Positions 1-6,444 of a stretch of DNA of 9,291 bases are shown one piece after another (position 1 is the first letter of the stretch; every line of letters begins with the position of its first letter). The notes beneath the pieces were generated by a model, which had not been told where the DNA came from, ran no database searches, and saw only the letters and a program-made list of their open reading frames with translations. The DNA lies in NCBI GenBank assembly GCA_023252395.1, contig JAJPDY010000031.1, positions 1-9,291 on the forward strand. The letters are read 5' to 3'. A program made the position numbers and the translations under genes. This stretch comes from Nitrososphaera sp. GTDB lineage: Archaea > Thermoproteota > Nitrososphaeria > Nitrososphaerales > Nitrososphaeraceae.

Positions 1-3
1 CAG

Positions 4-774
4 ATGCAAGGACTTGTGCTCATAAAGCTGGGAGGGTCTGTAATCACCTTCAAGGACAGGCCACTTGCCGCCAATATCGATGCAATAGGCGGCATTTCGC
101 GCACACTGGCTAAACTAAAGGTGCCTGCAATAATCGTCCATGGTGGCGGCTCTTTTGGCCACCATTGGTCTGTACAGTACGACATGCATACCAAGCCTGA
201 CAGTTATGACGCCCATGGAGTCTCTGTAGTGCACGAGTCAATGATGGCGCTTAACCAGATAATTGTCAATTCGATGATAAAAGAAGGGCTGAATCCTTAT
301 GGCATGACGCCTTCTGTTTTCACGTCAGGCCACAAGCCAATAGCCACAAAAATAAAACAGATTCAAGTCATGGCAAAGTCAAAAGTGATGCCAGTGACGT
401 TTGGCGATGTAGTGCATGTGCAGGAAAGCAAGTATTCGATACTTTCAGGCGACGCGATAATGACGATTCTGGCAAAGGCACTGCGGCCATCAAAGGTGAT
501 ATTTGCAACAAATGTCGACGGAATCTATAAGGACATGCAGAGCAAAGAGCTTGTCGGCGAGATCAGGGTGGCTGGCAGGAAATCAATTGAATTTTCAAAG
601 GGAGCCGGGGCTGACGTGACAGGAGGAATGCAAAGAAAGGTCACAGAAGCATTTAAGATTGCATCCTGCGGAATGGATGTGTTGATGGTAAATGGGCTTG
701 TGCCGGATCGCATTGCAGAAGCTGTAACAGGCACGCTAAAGGTCGGCACCGTGGTAAAGGGGAGCAAGAAATAG
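4..774 (+). CDS. ipk: Isopentenyl phosphate kinase
   Basis: Phosphorylates isopentenyl phosphate with ATP to give isopentenyl diphosphate, the last step of the archaeal (modified) mevalonate pathway, in the cytosol. The 256 residues show the amino-acid-kinase fold from end to end: KLGGS at 8-12 (N-terminal phosphate-binding lysine and glycine loop), HGGGSFGH at 46-53, SGD at 148-150, TNVDGIY at 169-175 and DVTGGM at 204-209. The second His of HGGGSFGH (H53) is in the position of the family's conserved substrate-phosphate His, which separates IPK from aspartokinase or glutamate 5-kinase relatives. Length is normal for the family. The ATG at 4 places the KLGGS motif at the usual distance from the N-terminus; the ribosome binding site would lie outside the window. 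The stop codon touches the next gene's start, so it is co-transcribed with fni. The operon probably starts further upstream. Confidence 0.95.
   Translation: MQGLVLIKLGGSVITFKDRPLAANIDAIGGISRTLAKLKVPAIIVHGGGSFGHHWSVQYDMHTKPDSYDAHGVSVVHESMMALNQIIVNSMIKEGLNPYGMTPSVFTSGHKPIATKIKQIQVMAKSKVMPVTFGDVVHVQESKYSILSGDAIMTILAKALRPSKVIFATNVDGIYKDMQSKELVGEIRVAGRKSIEFSKGAGADVTGGMQRKVTEAFKIASCGMDVLMVNGLVPDRIAEAVTGTLKVGTVVKGSKK
758..764 (+). promoter_or_regulatory. Shine-Dalgarno site supporting the TTG start of fni
   Basis: AGGGGAG lies in the last codons of ipk, 10 nt before TTG 775. The only nearby in-frame alternative, GTG 793, has no purine-rich site before it, so this site decides the start. Confidence 0.55.
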
Positions 775-1869
775 TTGCCAGACGCATCAGACGTGCCTTC
801 AGATATAGAGATAATCAAGCAGCGCAAAAAAGACGGGATCGAGATACCGCTGCAAAAAAATGTACAGGCAAAGGCAACGTCAACGTATCTTGAATATGTA
901 AAGCTGGTGCATAACGCCATGCCAGAGATTGATTACGACGACATTGACACTTCGACAAAGTTCCTCGGCCACAAGTTTTCTGCGCCAATAATCATAGACT
1001 CGATGACTGGCGGCACGGACGAAGCAACCATCATCAACGGCAGGCTGGGCGAGCTTGCCGAAAAATATGGGCTTGGCATGGGCCTTGGAAGCCAGAGGGC
1101 GGGGCTCAAGAGCGAAGAGCTTGCCGCCACTTATTCAGTTGCAAGAAAGAACGCGCCAAACGCATTTTTGATAGCAAACATTGGCGGCGCGCAGCTTGCA
1201 AAGGGGCTGACGATAGACGAGGCAAGAAAGATTGTGAAAATGATCCGCGCAAACGCCTTGGTGGTGCACTTGAACCCACTGCAGGAACTTGTGCAGCCAG
1301 AGGGCGAACCTCGTTACAAAGGAGTGCTTGCCAAGATTTCAGAACTTGCAAAAAGCATGGACGTTCCTGTCATAGTCAAGGAAGTTGGCGCAGGGATATC
1401 AAAGGAAGTCGCGATAAAACTAGAGATGGCCGGCATTTCTGCAATCAACGTCGCAGGGGCAGGCGGCACGAGCTGGGCCGGTGTTGAAAAGCTGCGGGCT
1501 GAGGCAATGAAAGACGACATCAAGACGCACTTGGGTGAGATGTTCTGGGACTGGGGCATCCCGACAGCTGCCAGCCTGATTGAAGTTAGAAAGGCGGTAA
1601 AGCTTCCAGTAGTTGCTTCTGGCGGGCTCAGAAACGGGCTTGAAGTTGGAAAATGCGTCGCACTTGGAGCCAGCATGGCTGCAATGGCGTACCCATTCCT
1701 TCGAGCTGCTGCCATGTCGCGCGAAAATCTTTTCGCATTTGCCGACACGATAATGGCAGAGCTGAAAAGCACGATGTTCCTTGTTGGCGCCAGAAATATC
1801 CCTGCGCTTGCCAGCTCAAGATATATATTGACAGGAGCGCTAGCACAAGAGGTTAGTAGCCGTACATGA
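775..1869 (+). CDS. fni: Type 2 isopentenyl-diphosphate delta-isomerase (FMN-dependent)
   Basis: Interconverts IPP and DMAPP using reduced FMN; DMAPP primes prenyl chain growth. The 364-residue TIM barrel carries IDSMTGGT (74-81), GLGMGLGSQR (99-108), ANIGG (134-138), HLNPLQE followed by QPEG (165-177), VKEVGAG (201-207), VAGAGGTSW (226-234), DWGIPTAASL (259-268) and the FMN-phosphate loop ASGGLRNG (281-288). H165, N167, Q170 and E171 match the family's active-site set. The N-terminal RKxEH-type motif reads R17-K-K-D-G21, so the usual final His is Gly. It starts with TTG immediately after the ipk stop, supported by an AGGGGAG site. Its stop overlaps the idsA start (ATGA). This is the archaeal-type isomerase, unrelated to the metal-dependent type 1 enzyme. 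Confidence 0.95.
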   Translation: MPDASDVPSDIEIIKQRKKDGIEIPLQKNVQAKATSTYLEYVKLVHNAMPEIDYDDIDTSTKFLGHKFSAPIIIDSMTGGTDEATIINGRLGELAEKYGLGMGLGSQRAGLKSEELAATYSVARKNAPNAFLIANIGGAQLAKGLTIDEARKIVKMIRANALVVHLNPLQELVQPEGEPRYKGVLAKISELAKSMDVPVIVKEVGAGISKEVAIKLEMAGISAINVAGAGGTSWAGVEKLRAEAMKDDIKTHLGEMFWDWGIPTAASLIEVRKAVKLPVVASGGLRNGLEVGKCVALGASMAAMAYPFLRAAAMSRENLFAFADTIMAELKSTMFLVGARNIPALASSRYILTGALAQEVSSRT

Positions 1870-2876
1870 AGGCAAGCAGCATCAAAAGTGAGCTGGAATC
1901 TTATGCTTCTACTGTTAACGACTTTATACTTGCATCTCTGGATGGCAAGCCCAAGGAGCTCTACCAAGCGTCGTCGCACCTGATACGCACGGGAGGAAAG
2001 CGCTTGCGCCCGTTCATGGCAATCAAGAGCTGCGAAATGCTTGGAGGCACGATAAAGCGTGCCCTGCCAGCTGCGGCAGCCGTGGAACTTGTGCACAACT
2101 TTACGCTTGTGCATGATGATATTATGGACAACGACGAAATGCGCCACGGAACTGCTACAGTGCATAGGTACTACAGCATGCCACTTGCCATACTTGCCGG
2201 CGACATCCTATTTTCAAAGTCATTTGAACTATTGACGTTTAACTGCAGAAAGGTCGGCATTTCAGACAACGACATCACCAACATGGTGGGGCGGCTTTCA
2301 AGGGCATGCACTGACATTTGCGAAGGCCAGGCCATTGACATCGGAGTGGCGTCAAGCAGGAAATTCCCAAAGGATGAAGATTATATCAAGATGATTGGCA
2401 AAAAGACGGCCGCGCTCTTTGAAGTTTCATGTGCGCTGGGCGCGCTGTCGGCACCAAACCATACTGAGCGCGACGTTGAAAACCTCTCCTCGTTTGGCAG
2501 GAACATTGGCACTGCATTCCAGCTTGTAGACGACCTGATAGGCGTAGTGGGCGACCCCAAGCTGACGGGCAAGGCGGCAGGAAACGACATCCGGGAGGGC
2601 AAAAAGACGTACCCTATACTACTTGCGATTGACAAGGCCAAGGGCGAAAAAAGGGACAGAATCCATAAGGTCTTTGGCGCAAAGGACAAGGCTTCAAACG
2701 CGGACATCCGGGAGGCAGTCAAAGTCATCTCTGACATTGGAATAGAGCAGGATGTGAGAAATGCCGCAAGAAAGTACATGAACGACGCGCTAAAGTCTAT
2801 AGAAAGTTACGGCGACTCTGACGCCCAGCACTCGCTGCAATTTTCTGCAGATTTTGTAGTGGGCAGGAGTCTGTAG
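1866..2876 (+). CDS. idsA: Short-chain polyprenyl diphosphate synthase, probably geranylgeranyl diphosphate synthase
   Basis: Condenses DMAPP or a short allylic diphosphate with IPP, most likely up to the C20 precursor of the phytanyl/biphytanyl chains of archaeal lipids. The 336-residue all-helical trans-prenyltransferase has GGKRLRP at 43-49 (IPP binding), the first aspartate-rich motif DDIMDND at 84-90, GQAID near 154-158, FQLVDD at 218-223 beginning the second aspartate-rich motif (DDLIGVVGD, 222-230), and a KKTYP segment at 246-250. F79, five residues before the first motif, is the bulky residue that in archaeal type I GGPP synthases limits product to C20; the chain length is therefore inferred. 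The ATG overlaps the fni stop by four bases, with GAGGT at 1849-1853 as a possible ribosome binding site. It is in the same transcript as ipk and fni. Confidence 0.93.
   Translation: MKASSIKSELESYASTVNDFILASLDGKPKELYQASSHLIRTGGKRLRPFMAIKSCEMLGGTIKRALPAAAAVELVHNFTLVHDDIMDNDEMRHGTATVHRYYSMPLAILAGDILFSKSFELLTFNCRKVGISDNDITNMVGRLSRACTDICEGQAIDIGVASSRKFPKDEDYIKMIGKKTAALFEVSCALGALSAPNHTERDVENLSSFGRNIGTAFQLVDDLIGVVGDPKLTGKAAGNDIREGKKTYPILLAIDKAKGEKRDRIHKVFGAKDKASNADIREAVKVISDIGIEQDVRNAARKYMNDALKSIESYGDSDAQHSLQFSADFVVGRSL
2865..2869 (+). promoter_or_regulatory. Shine-Dalgarno site of gltX
   Basis: AGGAG lies in the last codons of idsA, 11 nt before GTG 2881. It supports translation from this GTG rather than from a later internal start, and fits coupled translation across the 4-nt gap. 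Confidence 0.45.
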
Positions 2877-2880
2877 GTAC

Positions 2881-4620
2881 GTGCCAGTTGACGCAGACAC
2901 TGAGAAGTTCATCAAAGTCATCACACTGAAAAATTCTGTCGAGCACGACGGCAAGGCGCAGTTTGACGCGGTAATCTCAAAATTCATGGGGTCGAGGCCG
3001 GAGCAGCGAAGCCAGGCCAAGGCTCTGATACCGGAGATAAAGACAATCGTTCAGGGCATCAATGCGCTGCCGCTAGCCGATCAAAAGTCGCTCCTTGAAG
3101 AGCTAGCTCCGGGCGAATCAACAGCCAGCCCGAAAAAGCAGGCTGCAGAGCAGCCGCAACTGCCGCCGCTTGAACGAGCTGTGCATGGCAAAGTAGTTAC
3201 ACGCTTTCCTCCGGAGCCAAATGGCTACCCTCACATTGGGCACGCCAAGGCCGCAATTATTGACGAAGAGTATGCCAGAATGTATGGTGGCAAGCTGATC
3301 CTACGCTTTGACGATACCAATCCTACCAAGGAAAAGCTGGAATACTATGACGCCATCCGCGAAGGTCTGGAGTGGCTCGGAGTCAAGCCAGACATTGTAA
3401 AGAACACTTCAGATGATATCGAGCTCTTGCACAGTTACGGCAAAAAACTGGTAGAGCTTGGCGGCGCATACGTGTGCACATGCAGCCAAGAAACCATACA
3501 CGACCTCCGCGCAAAGGGGCTTCCGTGCGAATGCCGGCGCGATCCTGCAACTGCGCTTGAAAGAATTGGCAGAATGTTTGACGGCTCATACGATCAGAAC
3601 GAAGCCATCATCCGGTTCAAGGGAGACATGGCTGATCAAAACACTGCAATGCGCGACCCTGCGCTATTCAGGATACTTGAGGGCAACCACCCAAAGCTTG
3701 GCAACAGGGTGCGGGTCTGGCCCACTTATGATTTTGCAGCTCCTATAGAGGATAGCATTGATGGCGTAACCCACGCCATGAGGACAAAAGAGTACGAGCT
3801 TCGAAACGCGCTTTATTTTGCAATACTCGACCGGCTCGGGCTGCGAAAGCCAGAGATGATAGAGTTCTCCCGACTAGAGTTTGAAGGAGTCCCAGTCTCG
3901 AAGAGAAAGTTAAAGCCATTGATAGAAGATGGCAAGGTCAAGAGCTGGGACGATCCGCGGCTTCCTACCCTTGCCGCTTTTCGCAGGAGGGGCTTTGTCC
4001 CTGAAGCGATACGCAAGTTTGTGCTGTCGCTTGGCATCACGCTTGCCGAAACAAAGCCGCCATTTGAGACGCTTGAAGCGTTCAACAGAAAGATAATCGA
4101 TCCAATATCTCCAAGATTATTTTTTGTCAAAAACCCTGTTGAAGTGCGCATCGATGGAGCCCAAGAGAAAGAAGTTGTGCTCAAGAACCACCCGACTGAC
4201 GCTACACTTGGGACTAGAAAGGTGAAAGTGGCTGACACGTTCTACATCACCGGCGACGATGCGGCCAGCCTCAAGGTGGGCGACGAAATCCGCCTCATTG
4301 AATTGTACAACATCAAAATAACTGGCATTGACGAGTCGAGCGGCAGCCGCATGATAAAAGCTCAAGTCGGCGGGGACGAGATCAGGCAGTCCATGCCCAA
4401 GATACAGTGGATTGCAAAGAATGATATAGTTGAGTACAAAGTTATGATTCCGAAGGAACTCTACAAGGGTGAGGAGTACAACACGAACAGCCTTGAAATT
4501 GCGCAAGGGTTTGCAGAATCCTTCGTCTCCTCATTAAAGCCCGACACAAGAGTTCAGTTCGTGCGGTTTGGGTTCTGCAGAATAGACAGCAATAATCAAG
4601 CAATAATGACTCATAGGTAA
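2881..4620 (+). CDS. gltX: Glutamyl-tRNA synthetase, archaeal/eukaryotic type
   Basis: Charges tRNA-Glu with glutamate. The 579-residue protein has an N-terminal helical extension (about 1-100) typical of archaeal GluRS, then a class I Rossmann domain with HIGH at 118-121 inside RFPPEPNGYPHIGH, a Cys pair C199/C201 and a second pair C216/C218 that probably bind zinc, YDFAAPIEDS near 283-292, and the KMSKS-equivalent VSKRK at 339-343. The C-terminal part (about 410-579) is the beta-barrel anticodon-binding region shared with eukaryotic GluRS and with GlnRS, not the helical bacterial type. The YDFA-P-x-x-DSI-x-GVTHA stretch favours GluRS over GlnRS. It starts with GTG four bases after idsA. Adjacency of idsA and gltX is, from memory, also found in some methanogens, so the pairing looks old. 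Translation and lipid synthesis have no obvious biochemical link here. Confidence 0.93.
   Translation: MPVDADTEKFIKVITLKNSVEHDGKAQFDAVISKFMGSRPEQRSQAKALIPEIKTIVQGINALPLADQKSLLEELAPGESTASPKKQAAEQPQLPPLERAVHGKVVTRFPPEPNGYPHIGHAKAAIIDEEYARMYGGKLILRFDDTNPTKEKLEYYDAIREGLEWLGVKPDIVKNTSDDIELLHSYGKKLVELGGAYVCTCSQETIHDLRAKGLPCECRRDPATALERIGRMFDGSYDQNEAIIRFKGDMADQNTAMRDPALFRILEGNHPKLGNRVRVWPTYDFAAPIEDSIDGVTHAMRTKEYELRNALYFAILDRLGLRKPEMIEFSRLEFEGVPVSKRKLKPLIEDGKVKSWDDPRLPTLAAFRRRGFVPEAIRKFVLSLGITLAETKPPFETLEAFNRKIIDPISPRLFFVKNPVEVRIDGAQEKEVVLKNHPTDATLGTRKVKVADTFYITGDDAASLKVGDEIRLIELYNIKITGIDESSGSRMIKAQVGGDEIRQSMPKIQWIAKNDIVEYKVMIPKELYKGEEYNTNSLEIAQGFAESFVSSLKPDTRVQFVRFGFCRIDSNNQAIMTHR
4615..4618 (+). 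promoter_or_regulatory. Short Shine-Dalgarno site favouring ATG 4627
   Basis: AGGT overlaps the gltX stop codon and lies 8 nt before ATG 4627. It is only 2 nt before the alternative in-frame TTG 4621, too close to serve it, so ATG 4627 is preferred. Confidence 0.4.
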
Positions 4621-4626
4621 TTGACA

Positions 4627-5496
4627 ATGAAGATAGCAAGAATCCGGGACAGCAAGGTAATGGAGACGTACGGCATTATCTCAGACGACGGAAAGCAGAT
4701 TGTCACAAGATCTGAGATACAGCAGCAGACAGGAATACCAGTCCCGCCAAACATCAAGGACTTTATGTTCAGGGGCTGGCTTGACGAAGTTCGAGAGCAC
4801 AAGGGCAAGCTAAAGTACGGCCACAAGGTCAGCGACTTGGAACTCTTGGTGCCAATACCAAACCCTCCAAAGATAATCTGCCTCGCGTTTAACTATTTTG
4901 ATCATGCCCGCGACGCGGGGCTCACGCCCTCAAACGAGCCCGTGATATTCATGAAGCCGCGTACCGCGTTAAACGAGCCCTTTGGGAATGTTATATGCCC
5001 GTCGTTTGTCACGCGCCTTGACTACGAGGCAGAACTTGCAGTGGTGATTGGCAGGGAAACAAAAAAGGTGCCGGAAGAAAAGGCGCTTGATTCAGTGTTT
5101 GGCTACATGATATTTCACGACGTTTCTGCCCGGGACATACAGTTCAAGGACAAGCAGTTCACGCGCGGCAAGGGGATCGACACGTTTGCCCCGTGCGGCC
5201 CGTGGATAACCACCAAAGACGAGGTGCCGGACCCGCAAAAGCTGACCATAACGACCAAGGTGAATGGCGAGGTGCGCCAAAATTCGTCCAGCTCAAACAT
5301 GGTCCTTCCGATAAGCCGCATAATATCCGCGCTGAGCGTGACTATGACTCTGGAACCGGGTGACATCATTTCTACAGGCACTCCTGCCGGCGTCGCGATG
5401 TCCATGAAGGAACCAAAATACCTCAAAGACGGCGACGTGGTAGAAATATCTATAGAAAATCTTGGCACCATAAGGAACCGCATAACGTTCCAGTAA
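4627..5496 (+). CDS. Fumarylacetoacetate hydrolase (FAH) fold protein, possible acylpyruvase or 2-oxo-acid lyase
   Basis: FAH-fold enzymes use a divalent metal to hydrolyse or decarboxylate beta-dicarbonyl and 2-oxo acids (acylpyruvate hydrolase, oxaloacetate decarboxylase, HpcE/HpaG type isomerase-decarboxylase). The 289-residue protein has the metal triad E134-x-E136 (in YEAELAVVIG) and D165 (in FHDVSARD), with the 29-residue spacing known in FAHD1-type proteins, plus KGIDTFAPCGPW at 182-193 and the signature DIISTGTPAGV at 246-256. A small N-terminal domain (about 1-75) precedes the fold, as in many family members of this length. The exact substrate cannot be read from sequence. TTG 4621 is in frame but badly placed for the AGGT site. 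Six bases separate it from gltX, so it is read as the last gene of the isoprenoid operon; whether it serves that pathway is unknown. Confidence 0.88.
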   Translation: MKIARIRDSKVMETYGIISDDGKQIVTRSEIQQQTGIPVPPNIKDFMFRGWLDEVREHKGKLKYGHKVSDLELLVPIPNPPKIICLAFNYFDHARDAGLTPSNEPVIFMKPRTALNEPFGNVICPSFVTRLDYEAELAVVIGRETKKVPEEKALDSVFGYMIFHDVSARDIQFKDKQFTRGKGIDTFAPCGPWITTKDEVPDPQKLTITTKVNGEVRQNSSSSNMVLPISRIISALSVTMTLEPGDIISTGTPAGVAMSMKEPKYLKDGDVVEISIENLGTIRNRITFQ

Positions 5497-5497
5497 C

Positions 5498-5504
5498 TTT
5501 ATAG
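5498..5504 (+). promoter_or_regulatory. Candidate TATA box for the gene at 5546
   Basis: TTTATAG begins one base after the end of the FAH-fold gene. A start of transcription about 27 nt downstream would fall at 5527-5531, giving either a leaderless TTG 5531 start or a leader of about 17 nt to ATG 5546. It suggests this gene is not simply part of the preceding operon. Confidence 0.45.
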
Positions 5505-5545
5505 AAAGAAGCCGTGCTGCAAAGCCTTGATTGAAAGACACACGG

Positions 5546-6040
5546 ATGATTACGCCGAGGACGTTCTTTGCGCGCATGAACGAAGGCAGAAGCAGCTGGA
5601 TGACAGAAGGGCAGCTGGTGAAAGGGTGCGAAGAATTCTTCAAGTCAAACGGCTATGGGCAGCTGGAATTTGACAAGCTCTATGATCAGGGCGATAAAAT
5701 CTTTAATTCACTTGTAGTGGGCACCAAGGCCAAGGACGGCGGCAATGAAACAATCGCCACATATTTCCGGCCAAAAATAGACCGGTACGACATCAACTTT
5801 TTTGGCCTGCTTGAATCCCTGCTGTTTGACATACTGGACAACTATGAAGACACGAACCTGATGCTCGTGACAGACTCGCTTTCGTATACGCCGCTGACAA
5901 AGATGGAGGATCTGAGCGTCGGCATCCAGAACCTGATGGACGAAGGGATGTTCCTGCTGTTCTTAAATGACAGGTCAGGCTATGCAATATTTGACGAGTT
6001 CAAGAAACTGTCGATGCCGATTCCCGTGTCAGACGGCTAG
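5546..6040 (+). CDS. Unrecognised protein, 164 residues
   Basis: I do not recognise the family. The protein looks soluble and mixed alpha/beta, with no signal peptide, membrane segment or cysteine cluster. It contains an N-terminal helical stretch (MTEGQLVKGCEEFFKSNGYG region), an acidic middle containing FDILDNYED, and an alternating hydrophobic LMLVTDSL strand. A hydrophobic MFLLFL segment near the C-terminus is too short to cross a membrane. Codon use resembles the neighbours. The start is uncertain: TTG 5531 would add five residues (MKDTR); neither start has a clear ribosome binding site, and a TATA-like box at 5498 fits either. ATG 5546 is chosen because TTG is a weak start on a leaderless message. 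Its stop codon shares the CTAG at 6037-6040 with the convergent gene. Confidence 0.75.
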   Translation: MITPRTFFARMNEGRSSWMTEGQLVKGCEEFFKSNGYGQLEFDKLYDQGDKIFNSLVVGTKAKDGGNETIATYFRPKIDRYDINFFGLLESLLFDILDNYEDTNLMLVTDSLSYTPLTKMEDLSVGIQNLMDEGMFLLFLNDRSGYAIFDEFKKLSMPIPVSDG

Positions 6041-6324
6041 GAAGGCGGCTGGGACTTTCTTAGCTTTGTTACTTCCTGCTCTAGCATCCTTGCGTAATAT
6101 TCGTACGACTCGGCAAGCTTGCCCCTGATGTTTGCAAGCTGCATCGACAGATTCAGGGCATCAAGGCAGGTTTCAAGCGATCTCTCTGTAGCAAAGTCGT
6201 TCATTGCCTTGTTAAATTGCGCAATGATCTTTTTCTGCTCGCTGCTCTGGTCGTTTATGGTCTTGGTAAGCTGGTCTATCTCGTCAGAGCCGCCAAAACC
6301 TCTGTTCTTGAGCCAGTCTGCCAT
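6037..6324 (-). CDS. Small helical, probably coiled-coil protein, 95 residues
   Basis: Not assigned to a known family. Nearly the whole chain is predicted helical by eye: after a glycine-containing N-terminus (MADWLKNRGFGGSDE) come long amphipathic stretches at about 15-50 and 52-90, rich in Q, K, E and L with hydrophobic residues spaced three to four apart, and a Pro-Pro-Ser end. One cysteine (C53) and no membrane segment are present. It could be a dimerising structural or adaptor protein; no function is assigned. A TATA-like TTTTAATT centred about 27 nt before the ATG implies a leaderless message. The gene converges on the preceding one, with overlapping stop codons, and is divergent from the flavoprotein reductase gene. 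Confidence 0.75.
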   Translation of the reverse strand: MADWLKNRGFGGSDEIDQLTKTINDQSSEQKKIIAQFNKAMNDFATERSLETCLDALNLSMQLANIRGKLAESYEYYARMLEQEVTKLRKSQPPS

Positions 6325-6347
6325 ATGTCAGATTGCAGCCAAAATCC

Positions 6348-6355
6348 AATTAAAA
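6348..6355 (-). promoter_or_regulatory. TATA box for the 95-residue protein gene
   Basis: On the minus strand this reads TTTTAATT, centred 27 nt upstream of the ATG at 6324. That spacing is the usual one from TATA box to transcription start in archaea, so transcription probably begins at the start codon. Confidence 0.5.
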
Positions 6356-6369
6356 CCTGCCTATTTTGT

Positions 6370-6377
6370 CCCTAGGG
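6370..6377. repeat. 8-bp perfect palindrome in the divergent intergenic region
   Basis: CCCTAGGG lies between the two divergent TATA boxes, 15 bases upstream of the minus-strand box. It could be half of an operator or chance; position is the only support. Confidence 0.3.
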
Positions 6378-6383
6378 GCTGTT

Positions 6384-6395
6384 ACTGATACACAC
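6384..6395 (+). repeat. Copy 1 of a 12-base sequence shared with the radical SAM promoter
   Basis: ACTGATACACAC lies about 16 bases upstream of the TATA box of the reductase gene. The same 12 bases occur, reading on the minus strand, at 9251-9262 just before the radical SAM start codon. A regulator binding site is possible. Confidence 0.4.
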
Positions 6396-6410
6396 TGAGA
6401 ATTAATAATG

Positions 6411-6418
6411 TATTTATT
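6411..6418 (+). promoter_or_regulatory. TATA box for the NADP reductase-like gene
   Basis: TATTTATT, within an AT-rich run from 6400, is centred about 30 nt before ATG 6445, predicting a leader of zero to a few bases. The in-frame TTG 6418 overlaps this box, which argues against it as the start codon. Confidence 0.5.
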
Positions 6419-6444
6419 TGCCGTTTCCCGAACTTCACAGGCAT

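Noticed and set aside
525..920. 131-codon minus-strand frame across the ipk-fni junction
   Set aside because: Antisense to recognised enzymes, no initiation signals, no recognisable domain.
1314..2165. 283-codon open frame on the minus strand across fni and idsA
   Set aside because: It is antisense to two clear enzymes, has no promoter or ribosome binding site, and its translation shows no motif; it is a by-product of codon bias.
2881..4620. Glutaminyl-tRNA synthetase as the identity of gltX
   Set aside because: The RFPPEPNGY signature is shared with GlnRS, but the YDFA-P-x-x-DSI-x-GVTHA region and the N-terminal layout match GluRS, and archaea normally make Gln-tRNA through GatDE.
6380..6400. 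Small C/D box RNA, from two CTGA sequences in the divergent intergenic region
   Set aside because: No C box (RTGATGA) is nearby and the space is taken by promoter elements.
6418..6444. TTG 6418 as start of the reductase
   Set aside because: It overlaps the TATA-like box and has no upstream signal; ATG 6445 fits promoter spacing and family length.
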